From NCBI GenBank assembly GCA_027596075.1, contig JADGJC010000201.1, positions 1 to 64,000 on the forward strand: a stretch of 64,000 nt of DNA. The letters are read 5' to 3'. Positions 42,932 to 54,183 of this stretch are shown piece by piece (position 1 is the first letter of the stretch; each line of letters opens with the position of its first letter). The stretch comes from Rhizophlyctis rosea (taxonomy: Eukaryota > Chytridiomycota > Chytridiomycetes > Rhizophlyctidales > Rhizophlyctidaceae). The notes beneath the pieces are model-generated. The model saw nothing but the letters and a program-made list of their open reading frames with translations, searched no databases and was not told the origin of the DNA. Made by a program: the position numbers and the translations under genes.

Positions 42932-43560
42932 AGTATGTTAGTTGCGTTGGTTTGTAATTAAGCGGTCCAACCTCATACGTTGAATGGAAACGCCTCCTAT
43001 GGGTGACCTCCCTCGCATGGGAACTCCACTCTCTGGAAACATCTCATTCCCACGCGCGTCAGTTCCCACACACATACCTGGAGAGGTGTTCTGGGAAAGA
43101 GTCTGGGTTCGTCCCTTCCAAGACGCGCGACCTCTGCCCTTCGTGTTGACTATTGTGCTGGTGTTCACGGGTCGCGGACCGAAGCAGTGCTGGACCAAAC
43201 ATGCCAGACCAAAATAGTGGTGGGAGAGGATCGGATGAATGAGCGAGGCGGTTGGCACTCGACTTCTCCACAAAGTTGCTGACGCAAGCAGGCAAATTCA
43301 ACTTGCAAAGATTCACAGCGATGAGGACAGTGTAGACCGTTCAACGGTAAAGTATGTGTTCGTAGCACAACAACGTGCGGATGAAGGTAATGGGATGGTG
43401 ATGGCACCTACCTGACGTCTCCAACAAGGGTCGCCAGTTGTGGTTTGTGCCAGCGGATTTGCCCCTCGCGAAGGATGTCATCCGCACTATCCAGCCAGCT
43501 AGAACACAAGCCATAATCGACTCCAATCGGATATCGCTAATAGTCCGCGTGTTCGGACCC
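42932..43560. other. Intergenic region between divergent genes
   Basis: This region should hold the promoters of the sorting nexin and the SIVA-like gene. Several open frames exist on the minus strand, but none has a domain. No repeat or RNA gene found. Confidence 0.5.
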
Positions 43561-44244
43561 ATGTCAGCCTCGTCTGTGCGCTCTTCTTTCGTCCGCTCTT
43601 GTTCAATTCTGCAAACCTTGCAAGAGCATCATCCACGTACTATCTATTACAATAACCACCAGATGCTCACCTACATGGCAGAAAACGGCCAACTTGGTAA
43701 AGGGAAGGGGAAACGACCCAATCCCTTCGACGAGAACGGTCAAAGTATGCTAAAATACACGCGGGAAGACATCAACTGGAACAAAGTCTACGGTATAGGC
43801 TCATCTGCGTTTCCCAGCCTATCGCAAGACGCAACTTACTTACACACCACTTCAGAGAAAACCCGCAACATGCTAACAAAAGGCCAAATAAACCTCAAAC
43901 ACCAAAACGCATCAACGTCGCTGCGCGCTCCGGCTGACCTTGAACCCATAACCTGCTCTTCTTGCCGTGATGTCCGCACTGTAAAGAAATGCGGTTTCTG
44001 TGAACGGTCAGCTTGCGAAGAGTGCATCAGGGACTGTGATGACTGCGGAGAAAAGTTCTGTCCAGTATGTTCTATCGCAAAGTAAGAGCTCGTCACGGCA
44101 GTATGGGGCTTTGTTCGCTGTGTTTCGTCTGTAGCTCACCCCACCCACTTCGCCAGCTATGACAACCCCGAAGTCAGAGTCTTTTGCATATCATGTAACG
44201 ACGCACACCATGCCGCTAAAACTGCTGCTGGAAGCAGTCGATGA
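43561..44244 (+). CDS. SIVA-family cysteine-rich zinc-binding protein
   Basis: Two exons. The first ends in IAK before GTAAGA at about 44081. The second begins after CGCCAG with YDNPEVRVFCISCND and stops at TGA 44242-44244. The start could be ATG 43561 or, more economically, ATG 43663. The last 75 residues hold the SIVA signature: TCSSC, then CGFCERSACEECIRDCDDCG, then FCPVCSIANYDNPE and FCISC. This aligns with the human SIVA1 tail cysteine for cysteine (CSSC, CGQCERALCGQC, CWGCG, CTLCG, LCTSC). The block EKTRNMLTKGQ matches EKTKRLL in the animal N-terminal half. SIVA1 binds TNF-receptor family tails and acts in apoptosis and ubiquitin-linked pathways. Fungi lack such receptors, so an older function is implied. 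The call relies on the cysteine pattern. Confidence 0.72.
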
Positions 44245-44378
44245 ACACTATCTATACCAAACACATACCCAATCACTCTTGTACATACGCGACTTTTTGA
44301 GACTTGAAGGACAACATAGTTTTTGAGAACCCATTCAGACTGTCATATGACTCTCAACAGCACCTATGTTGAGAAACT

Positions 44379-45996
44379 CTATGATATTCTATCATCGATG
44401 GGGGGCTTTTGTGATGGATAAGATCCAAGCACCTTTAACCCTAAGCAATATTGTTTCATATCATCCAGCGCCCCCGCCACATTGCCGTCATCACTGTGTC
44501 CTACCAACTCGATGAAGAACACATAGTGCCTGGAATCGCACAAAATCAGAGAAATTCCGGTTGCACGACACACGTACGACCTGAAAAGCATCACTCACCA
44601 TGCTCTTTGTCCCGATGGACGTGATTCTATAAACGTCATATTGATATTGCGCGCTTTGAGCACAGCGAGTGCATCAGATAATGCTCCGGGCTTTTCATGA
44701 TCTAACAGAGTTCCTGGTTTCCGGTGCTCTAGTGTGAAACAGACTAATGTGCGATCATCCCCACTAGGTTTATCTGATGAACTTCCGATAATGAAGAAGC
44801 GGGTTTGATTGTCTGCATGTATATATAAGTCACCAATGCTCATATTGCTCCGAACGATCTGTCCAATCACCTTTCAAATCTTCAATATTCGACTCCACGA
44901 CCTCCAAACCAAACAGATCGGCGCACACTGCACTACATATTGCGGCTGTTCCCGGTTCCTTTGCTGCGCGCTCTGCCGCTTGAGCCGTTGATGGAACTGG
45001 TACCCGTTGTACATGCGGGAGATTGGTCGTAAGCCAATTCTTACATTGTCCTATTGCCTGATCAAACAAGCAAAACCATCAGAGCTCAAGCTCGCGAAAG
45101 CTCTTCGTCGCATCTCCATCAATCCATGCATACCTGAACATGACTAAGAACCTTCTTGATTTGATCCTTCGTAGTCCCAGGCGCACCCAACAAAGAGTGA
45201 TGTATATCCAAGAAACTCTCCGCTCTAATTGACGACAATCCTTTACTCGCAATGAACCGATCCAATGTCTGCACCACACTCCCATGCGTCGAATTCTCAA
45301 ACGGTACAACGCCATATGTCGCCGCCCCACTTTCCACGGCGTCAAAAACGTCCTCAATGGTTGCTAGCTCGGCGTATTGGACGGAGTCTCCGAAGCGTTT
45401 ATAGGCGACTTCGTAGGAGTATGTTCCGCGTGGGCCGAGGAAGGCGATGATTACTCCGCGTTGCAAGGCGATGGAGGCAGACATTATTTCGCGGAAGATG
45501 GATTGGAGGGAGGAGGTTGTCAGCGGGCCATGGTTTATCTTTTCGATCTGCGGTGATGTTGGGTGAAAGACGTTTGGTAGCCAGTCCTCTCTGCATCTTT
45601 CCAGCCCGTGAGCCTTCGTTGAAGCAAACTTACTCGCTCATAAACCTGCTTCTCTCTGCTTGGAATATGTATATGCTCCTTTTCCCTGCGGTCGAACATC
45701 AGTATAGCCTTTCTTTTGGCAAGCGATACGGTTCTTCTCACCACCGACCAGTTCACGCCAGCATTCTGTGCCGCCTTCTTCTTTGCCAGTCCAATGTTGA
45801 TGCTGACATTTGCCCGCTCGTTCAGAAGTCGCACCAGCTCAGCATCGATCGCATCGATACGGGACCGAAGAGAAGCCAAATCTAGGGTTGTCAAGTCTGA
45901 CATTGCGTTCAACTTTCGTTTCTTTGCGGAGGTCTGGGAGGACTGCAGTGATGGAAGGTCGTCCATGGTGGATGAGCAGGTTTGTTTACGGGGCAT
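44379..45996 (-). CDS. pheA-like: Bifunctional chorismate mutase / prephenate dehydratase (P-protein) with ACT domain
   Basis: This is the enzyme for chorismate to prephenate to phenylpyruvate, the phenylalanine branch. The N-terminal AroQ-type chorismate mutase runs from LASLRSRIDAIDAELVRLLN through IHIPSREKQVYERV to SIFREIMSASIALQ. The prephenate dehydratase domain follows: IIAFLGPRGTYSYEVAYKRF, VVPFENSTHGSV (ENS-x2-G), then the catalytic NQTRFFIIG. The regulatory ACT domain has KPGALSDAL (GAL) and NMTFIESRPSG (ESRP), ending HYVFFIELVGHSDD and LKVLGSYPSQ. Order and motifs match bacterial P-proteins such as that of Pseudomonas. The start is ATG 45996 or possibly 45904. Short introns are present, for example near 44560-44610, 44820-44870 and 45070-45130. 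ACT ligands would give phenylalanine feedback. Fungi of the yeast type use separate Aro7 and Pha2. Confidence 0.88.
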
Positions 45997-46324
45997 AAAA
46001 ATAGGGTTGTGGGAAAAGGAGGGGGAAAGTCGCAATTCATCGCCAAAATGATCTGCCCGCAGCTCGTGGCGCCATGCTGTGGCTTGCATCAGCTCTCACC
46101 GACTTTTTGACATTGGCCTTTAACTTCTTCCCAGACATACAAAAGATGTCACCAACAGATACCGTTCAGCGAAGGACAAAGTACAAGGTCTAGTATTCCC
46201 ATCTACAGCAAATCTCCAATATCTACAGACTATCGACTACGAATAAACCTACAAAACGTCAACATGAGTAAACAAAGAACGTGAATGAGACAACCTAATT
46301 ATGAAAACTAACAAGCATAGATAT

Positions 46325-48372
46325 TTAGGCCCGTTTCTTATCTACTTGCATCGATCTCGAATCAAAGTTGGACCTAAATAATCTCAACTCTGCTATCCAA
46401 GCCAAAATCATCCAAATAAACAACAGCACCCTGTCCCAAACCTTCTCCCAAGGGCCGGCACCATCCTCTTCCTTCTCCTTGTTCTTCCCCTCCCATGGCA
46501 ACGTGATCTCCACCCCTTCAATCCCTCCAATCTCCTTAACCACGGCCGCCCCACTCGCCACACACCCCTCCAGCAACGGAATCCCCGGCCAGGCATAACT
46601 TCCAACAAACCACCTACCCCCCAATCCCTGCACACCACCCAAATCATCCACCGCCAACATTGAGTCCCACGTCACCGTCGCCCGCTCAAACCAGCTCGCA
46701 GAAAGCGTCTTATCGGCACTAGGTAGCGTGATGGGGTTCGTCGTCTGCAAATACGCCTTGGTCGTACCCAACTGTGGCAACGTCAAGTTGAAGAAATGCG
46801 TGCACTGCGACACGTTCGTGGGGTCGTAGCCTCCTTCTTCTGCCCGTCCGTTGACACCGTTCGTCAATGCGTTCTTAGCCCCTTCACCGACCCACCCATT
46901 CCCTTCTACTGTGGCAAAATTCAAGCACCTCCACCGCTCCCGTTCCTTCGGCATCACTTCTTCGTCCGTATGACAAACAACCAAACTCTTCAGATACGGG
47001 AACCTCTCCAAAACCGATGCCTGCGACTGCACTGCACCGTCCCCATCTGCAAACCGGCTCGCGCGCAAAATCCTGGCGGCTTGGTTTGCCTGCGTAGCAA
47101 ATACGACGTAATCGTAATGACGAGTGTGCCCGTTATCTGTTTCTATTGCGAGCTCGTCCGTTTGGCGGTGAGAGGAGGTGGGTTGCGGTTTTGATGATGT
47201 GGGGACGGAATGGATGGAGCGAACGCCGGTAGAAAGGAATATGGAGTGAATAGGTGCGCTAAGGGCAGTGCAGACTGCTTGTATGGAAGAGGATACGAAA
47301 GACATCTTTCCAAAAGGCATGTTCCGTGCCACGTACTCTAGTGACACAAGTGATGAAGATCAGTAGCAACCCTTCAACGATGCTCTCCCGAATACCGAAA
47401 GGACTGATGCGAATACCCACCCAAAATGACTGCAGCCGGGAACTCCATCAACGAATCAAAAGAGCACGTACAAACTCCCGAAAACAAAGGTGCAAAAGCC
47501 TCCCTCGCAAATTCCTTCCCAAAACCCTTCCTTCTCAGAAAATCACCCATGGTCCATCCATACAGAGGACTATCTTCCCGAATCTGCCCCTTCTCAAACG
47601 TCAGCAATTGTCCTGCCGCCGCGTAGGACTTAGCGAGTACTAGCAGTCGGAGATAGTCTTTGGAAACTAGAGCAGATCTGAATAGCGTTGCGGGACGGTG
47701 GAGGAAATCGGGCAGAGAGATGTCGACGTTGAATAGGGGAACGCTATAGGTGGAGAACGAGAAGTAGGGTGTTTGAGTTGGCTGATTATCGTTTGAATGA
47801 TCTTTATCGGAAGGAGTATGCGATGTGTGCGGGAACGAAGAAGGGATGATGTGTTTATGTGACGGTGAGTGTGAGAGGGTCGAGAACGAGATGCTGTTGG
47901 TTGAGGTCGCGTATGGGATCTTGAGGGATTCGTACAGGCCCGTCAACATGGTATAATACTCTGCGAAGAAGCGACCCAAGGAGTCAGCCAATGGCATTCA
48001 ATTTTTGCATGAAGACGAATGGTTTCTCGAACGGAACAACCACAAACCTGGGAAAAAACTTCGCATAGGAACATCCATCCTGCCCTCTATGTGCTCCACG
48101 TCCTCTCCGCCGTCCTTCTTACACTTCCGACAAAAACAAGGCACAGGTATACTAGCACTGTCCATCCCCAATGAAGCGCTCTTCTCATATAAGTGGACCT
48201 CGAAAGGACATTCGCCGTCTACGTTGGTTGAGGCTAGGAGGTACGCAGTCGACAGACCGGCGAGACCAGAACCGATCACCGCAACCCGAACTTTCGTCGG
48301 GTCGGACATTTCCTCTGCCGACCAGTGGGATGCAGGTGGCAACGGAGTTTGGTCGTGGCTGTTCGGAGGCAT
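46325..48372 (-). CDS. FAD-dependent amine oxidase-like oxidoreductase
   Basis: Starting at ATG 48372, the first exon carries the Rossmann FAD-binding motif VRVAVIGSGLAGLSTAYLLA with a downstream acidic VHLYEKSASLGMD. Introns lie at about 48050-47995 and about 47420-47345, the second joining PAAVIL to EYVARNMPFGKM. The middle has FATQANQAARILRASRF and a second FAD-contact region (WFVGSYAWPGIPLLEGCVAS then GAAVVKEI) close to the C-terminus, as in predicted NAD/FAD-binding amine oxidases. A hydrophobic tail (VLLFIWMILAWIAEL) suggests membrane anchoring. The substrate is unknown. Several fungal proteins of this type have been linked to lipid or squalene-like substrates, but I cannot assign one. 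Stop at 46325. Confidence 0.8.
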
Positions 48373-49158
48373 GAGCGTCAGGTTGAGGTGATGCCTTATG
48401 CACTTGAAACAATTTGATGCAGGGAGGTGCTGGCGGATATTTTATGGGGTTGACGGTTGCAGCGACACCCGGAACGCACACCTTCTTCAGAAGCCCACAA
48501 ATTTTGGATATGGCGCATCACTGGATGTGAATCTGGAACGCTTGGTGCCCCGTCATAACACCCGGTTGGGTCACACACGTGTAACGAAAGGATCGGAAGG
48601 CTTTTGCAAAAGGATGGCGCAGCATTGGCACGTGCTTACCATTTCATTAATCAAATTTGTCATCAACTTGCTTCAAACAATGGCAGATATGACAGAGCAA
48701 AACAGTAACTGCACAAACAGCACTCTGTTTTGACAACTTTGACAGCTCGGTTTCGCCCCCACAAACCTCACATCAAGAGGACTAACGTCTACGACGCTGA
48801 TTTACCCTGACTCTGGAAGCCCTTAGCTTTTCATGAAAAATGGTTGGCTGTGTCCAAAAGGAAAATGTGTTGCCGCCGGCCAGCGCTTGTAGCTCGTTCC
48901 ATTTCGAGAGTGTCGTTATTGGAGGAAAGGGAGTTAATCTGGAGTCCGGTATAGACTCCGAGCCATGAAGGGCCCTAACATAGTTCCGATCATTCAGTGC
49001 TCCAAGAAGTCGCTGCCAAGGACCCAGTAAATACTATTCACTCTAAGTAAAACAAGAACACCCACAGTAAACGCTTCTCTCCATTAAATTACAAATTCCC
49101 CAAGAACAACCCGTCGTACTACCCAGCTCCCATTTCCCCCTTCCCCTAAGCCGTCAAA
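48373..49158. other. Intergenic region
   Basis: This is promoter of the FAD oxidoreductase and the 3' end of the Galpha gene. A plus-strand frame at 48398-48733 is open but featureless. No other element found. Confidence 0.5.
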
Positions 49159-51258
49159 TCAAATCCCCAAGTTCTCCAAATTTCCTCTCAATACGATCGC
49201 ACTGACTGTTGCAATTACAGTCTTGATCTGATTCGTGTCCGTCGCCCATGTGAAATGCATATACACCTTTTTCTCCGAACTTCGATTTAGTGCCACAAAG
49301 CGGTGGGCAAAGTACTCGCAAACGGATTCAAAGGTGTTGGGGCCTGATGTTGTTGATGCATATATGTCCGGTACGGGATATTGCGCCGATGAGAGTAGTG
49401 AACGATTTGTAGAGGATGAGTCGCGTGTGTTGATATTGTTACGCGGAGGTTTAGATAAAGAAATGATTGTTCGAAAAGGGAGAGTGCAATAACATGGTTG
49501 ATGTTAGCATCCAATAGCAGGAGCCATGCTCTCAGCGCTTACAATTTTAAACAACAAGCTGGAGCATACCGTCGTAGTTTGGAAAATGGTTTTTGATTGG
49601 AGAGTTCGGTAGTTTTTGTTTCAGCAGGTCGATCTTATTCAGAAACAAGATCATGGCCGTCCGTTTGAATAATGGGTGGTTGCAGATGGAATCGAAAAGG
49701 TTCATTGATTCCACCACTAAGGTCATCGAGATGAGATGGTGAGTATTAGATTCCGGACTTCAGCGTGTTCTGTCCGGGAAAACCAAAGTTTCTTCAACAT
49801 CCACTGCCTTTCTAATTCCTCCCCTCAACCAAGCGGTCCGCTTCAAAACGTTGCTCCCCTACATTCCCTTGGGTTACCTTTCGGATTACCATCAGTGCAG
49901 CTTTCTGTCGCAAAATTACGCCCCCCCCTTCCCCCTGACACACACTCTTCCTTTCCATTATGCCCATTCCGCCCCTGTATGGCATTCATGATACTCACTC
50001 CGATTTGTTGTATTATCCTCCAAGCACAACTGATCATACGCACTGATCGCCGCTACAAAAATAATCGCATTGCAGTCATCAAAATATGGTGCCCATTTTC
50101 TTCGTTCGCTTCTCTGACCCCCTACATCAAAGATCCGGAATGTTGTTCCCTATGATTTCAGCGGGTTGCAAAACGCAAGTAATTGAGATTGATGAATGTC
50201 GTCGCACGGTTGCATATTTTACCTGTATGGGGAACTTATTCTCTGTTATTGTTGTCGTCATCACTCGTGACCGTAGTATGTCCTGATCGGAGGGTTTGAA
50301 CGTGTTGGACGTGATGCGCTGGCGTTCGTCCATGTAACTATACACCATGTCGCCGCCTTTAGCACCTTGCACCATCAAGCTTGGAATAGCAACAATATTG
50401 TACTTACTACTGACATGAATCAATCAATTGATATTCGGCCGCCCGTTGGAAAACGGTCTGTATACCCGGATCCTTCCATATGGTGTCTATTGCTGAGTCA
50501 ATGGACGACGGCACTTGCTCTCCTTCCCCGTATGTCATGGGTGCCGCCTGGATTATGGTGCCCTGTGCCTGGATTCGTTGACATGTTAGTACAGCCGGTG
50601 CATAGGAAATGCCGTGTCCTCCTGCCGCCAAATGTCAAGCCCATCAAATGCTACTACAAAAGCCGAAACGAGGCTTCTCATTCAATGGCAGCAGAAAAAA
50701 TCATCATCGATGAAAACGGCAACAGAATTCTCGTGCATGGTCTCTTACCTTCGCTTCCTCCGACCCATACTCAACCCCTAGCCTGTCCATCTGCTCCACC
50801 AATGTTTTTGCGCACACCATTAGGTTGCTGATGATCGTTGCCCGAAATGCCATCCGTTCAAGATCCGTATAAGGTTGGCCGTGAATTAGTTTGAATTGCT
50901 TCAGAATCGTGGATTTGCCTGACTCGCCCGATCCTGTTAGAAGGTCAAAATGCGGGAAGTGGTTTGAGAGAGTGTGACTCGAACTATGAGGAGAGATGTA
51001 AATGAGACGCAGCATGCTCTTGCTGTCATGGGAGACAAAATATCATCTGCTCCTTGCAATGATGATGTCTGCTTCGTTAAATCCGTTTCCAATTGCAAGT
51101 GAACCGGTCCTTCCCCGTCAAACACACCTACCCAGTAGCAACAACTTCACACTCCGCTCCGCCTCATGTCTATCTGCCCTTAGCTGTTTCTCAATCTCAT
51201 TGTTCCGTGCCCGCGCCGCGGGATCGTCGTCCCCTCCCCCTGAGCAGATGTTACCCAT
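49159..51258 (-). CDS. Heterotrimeric G-protein alpha subunit
   Basis: ATG 51258 gives MGNICSGG, with Gly2 for myristoylation and Cys5 for palmitoylation. Exons in order give the P-loop [18 protein letters not shown] (intron between LLLLG and SGES), the helical-domain segments, and switch I ([20 protein letters not shown]). Switch II is [36 protein letters not shown], the NKxD box in [15 protein letters not shown] and the C-terminal [20 protein letters not shown] follow. Two residues differ from consensus: TTTI where most Galphas have TTGI, and TWATDT where TCATDT is usual. The C-terminus LENLGI lacks the pertussis-toxin cysteine. Stop TGA at 49159-49161. It signals at the plasma membrane downstream of a seven-helix receptor, likely for mating, nutrient or chemotaxis cues. 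At least five introns. Confidence 0.93.
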
Positions 51259-52111
51259 TGCAACTTCTTGTAGCAGAAGGTTGAATTTGACGGTTGTACG
51301 TGGTGAATATGGCTGGGAGGAGGATGTGGCAGGTGGATAATGGGTTGGAGGATCGACAGAAACTGGTGATGACGGCGAGCTGATGGCAAGACGTGGTTTT
51401 AGAAGACCGACGAGCGCTCCTTTGAGCAGGGCAACGCACAGCAGAAGTATGATAATATTCTCAAAAGTTCTTTTTGGTTGTCGGAAGCCTCGCTGATCAA
51501 AGTATTTAAATGAAGCTGAGATTTGAAAGTTTGAGCAAAATATCCTATTTCGACATCTGTCTAGCATGAAAGCATGAGCCACAAAGATCAAAAGCACAAA
51601 GCGTGGATAGCATTCCCCTTTTCGAAAATACGATCCGAGATGCTGGCTTCGCATGTTGCTTATCCAAGACCGCCAATGCGGCGCTTCGATCGACTGGGGG
51701 TTCGACCATCCACAGTGGAGATGACGATTGATCATACCCATCCAGACTGTCGAGGACCCTTCGATCATTGATCCCAATTCCTGCATTCCCGCTGCACCAC
51801 ATGCCCGCAGCGGAAAGCTGGCAATGAAAACGGGGTTTTGACAGTTTGACATTTTGGCTGCTTGTTCGGTTGACCTTTGATTGTGGCGCAGCGAACGCGT
51901 GTCAGGGGCCTGGGCTTTTTCACGTGTCAAGCTCGACAAAATCCTCACTATGAATCCCGAGTATATGTAACCGCCATTCTGCCCGTAATCACATAGCTTC
52001 AACAAATCACTCTCAGACTTCTGCAATAGGATATGCACCGCAGCGCAAGTGCCGGTATATATACAACAATTCCACACACTTTTATACAAATGATTTACAT
52101 GCCGAAACCCT
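51259..52111. other. Upstream region of Galpha, open on the minus strand
   Basis: The Galpha reading frame continues upstream without a stop for about 890 bases to about 52149, overlapping the end of the CBS-domain gene. The translated sequence has no conserved domain, and the lipidation site marks the real start. It is therefore treated as 5' UTR or promoter. No other gene seen. Confidence 0.55.
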
Positions 52112-53527
52112 TCACGCTGCGCCTGTCGTCGTAAACATTGATATGACATCGCTCATGCTGATGACTCCAACCGGCACCTGGTCTTCATCCACTACGAACA
52201 ACCGATGATGCTTGAGGCGGATCATATTTGCGATCACTTGCGATAGCGTGAATCTTGGCGTGCAGATGTGGGGTTCGGGGATCTCGCCCTGATTGGTGAC
52301 GAAAGCATATTAGCTCCCAACATGTTGAATATCCAAGCACAACGTACCTGGGAGTTGCGAAGGAAGACCAGGACTGGCTTGAGGACTAGTTTACGTACAC
52401 GTTGGTGAGCTTACACATTCATATTCATTGACATTGATTCTGAGCGCTTAGCTCAGAATACAAACCTTCATGAACTCTATCCCGAGTCAACCCCCTCAAA
52501 TTCGCGGCACTCAGCGCAGACACCAACGCTCCCCGATCAACAACTCCAACACTCGTCACGTGGTGCTCCTTCATCTTTTTGAAGCCCAAGAGTGCCGAAT
52601 CTTGCAACCCAATCGTCAAGGTCTGATGTGGAATGGGAATTGGGGGATGGGTGTGAATATCGAGGTTTTCCTGCTGGGAGGAGGCGCGGACCTTGCGGAG
52701 CATCCTGCTAATGACTTCGCCTGCCGAAATGTTCAGGGTTGTTTCGAGCGATTCGTTGTGAGAGAAGAGGTATTTCAGGAGATCCGTTTGGGCGATGATA
52801 TGGGGTTCCGTGTCTGACGTGTCTGGCTCGACAAGGACATGGTGTACGCCGTGGCTCAACGTTGAGATCAGCCTGAAATGAATCGTTAATTTGCGTTTTC
52901 AATGACACATGGTCACTCAATGTAAAGGCGAAAAGACATCTTCCTTCGCAGTCGCCGTCCTGATGCGATTACACATACCTGCTCACATGCTCATCCTTCT
53001 TGACCATATGCAATACTGAACTTTCCTCCGACAGACCGATCACTTCCCGAACGGGATGAGTCAAAAACTCCGCCCGTTCCGCCACAGCTGTACTGTCCAC
53101 ATTGGACAGGTCGGGCATCTCGAAAACGTGTTGTAGTGTCGTGTAAACAATCAAGTCAAAGCTGTGCCATGCATGCGGTCACTTCCAAGTGTGGCCTCAA
53201 GATTTCAGATCAAGCAATCAACTTACACGTTGATGATACTGATGTATTCACGCCTACCGTTTGCATCGATGCTGAAGACGGGCAGAGCTTCAAGATCATG
53301 CTCCAGGAGTAACTCGAACGCCTGATGGAATAATTGCATGCATGAAGTCAACATTATGTACCCGTTGTGCACGTCTTCCAAAAGGATGCTCCATCCGAAG
53401 CTTCCAGTATTACCTTTTCCACTTTGTCATCTGCAGAGATTGACACCAAAGGCTGTTGCTGGACGGCTTCGAGCACATGGCGGACAGTTTGGGAGCTCAA
53501 AATGGTCTCGTTGGACGCAGTCATCAT
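52112..53527 (-). CDS. Four-CBS-domain protein, SDS23 / AMPK-gamma-like
   Basis: The start is one of two adjacent ATGs at 53527 or 53524 (MMTASNETILSSQTVRHVLE). Exons encode CBS-type strand-helix pairs: QQPLVSISADDKVEKVILEA, FELLLEHDLEALPVFSID, EYISIINVFDLIVYTTLQHV, THPVREVIGLSEESSVLHMV, GVHHVLVEPD, IIAQTDLLKYLFSHNESL, then HHVTSVGVVDRGALVSALSA. Last comes FTLSQVIANMIRLKHHRLFV and VPVGVISMSDVISMF before TGA 52112-52114. Two CBS pairs of this layout occur in Sds23/Sds24 and AMPK gamma. They bind adenine nucleotides and, in yeasts, Sds23 inhibits PP2A-type phosphatases. The layout with a Ser-rich linker is closer to Sds23, though the protein is shorter. Five or so short introns. Confidence 0.78.
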
Positions 53528-54183
53528 TTTTCGTGACCTACGTTTCAATGGTTGCTGGTTGCACACAGTACGCTATGGTGATGACAGTTGACAGTGACTG
53601 TTATAGAAAACAACAACACCCGACGGGCGAGGCTCGTGTTTGTGAGATTGGTAAGGTAAAGAGTTACGCGTTTCCGGAGTGGGCGACTGTAAGTTGTGAG
53701 TAAGTGATGTCGGTTGGTGACAAGAGCTATTAGGGACGGGTGAGAAAGAAAATGAAGTGGAGCAAGCAGGGGAGAAGATGAGCAGTCCGCCAGGGTAAGT
53801 AGGTAAAAGTCCGTGACATCAAACCTAGGGAGATTAACACATTCCGAATCCGGAAGGTGCCATTGCCACTCGAACTAAGCCACCATTCTATGGCTCACTC
53901 GAGTGATTTATGGTCAGGATTCCAAGCCGGCAAAATTGGCTGTCAGCAAGATTTGATGGCGTCCCTCGCCACCAGCGTCCAGACTCCTGCGCGATGCAAA
54001 CGCGTTCCGACTGCCGCCCAGGGTCGCGGCGTGTAGATTACTTAGATTGCATCATCCATAATCAAATCCGCATTTAGTATAAGTAAGTGAGCCTACCTAC
54101 ACCAGAAATCTCCCTACTTCGTAGCCTTCATTACTCACTTGCCTCCCTCTGTATCCCCCACAAGTTCTCGTTCCCAGATTCCA
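53528..54183. other. Intergenic region between divergent genes
   Basis: This is about 0.65 kb serving as the promoter region for the CBS gene and the NmrA-like gene. TATA-like AGTATAAG lies near 54075, about 110 bp before the NmrA-like start. Nothing else identified. Confidence 0.5.

Noticed and set aside
51118..52149. A 343-residue minus-strand frame starting far upstream of Galpha
   Set aside because: The first 297 residues have no domain, while MGNICS at 51258 is a clear N-myristoylation and palmitoylation start followed by normal Galpha sequence.
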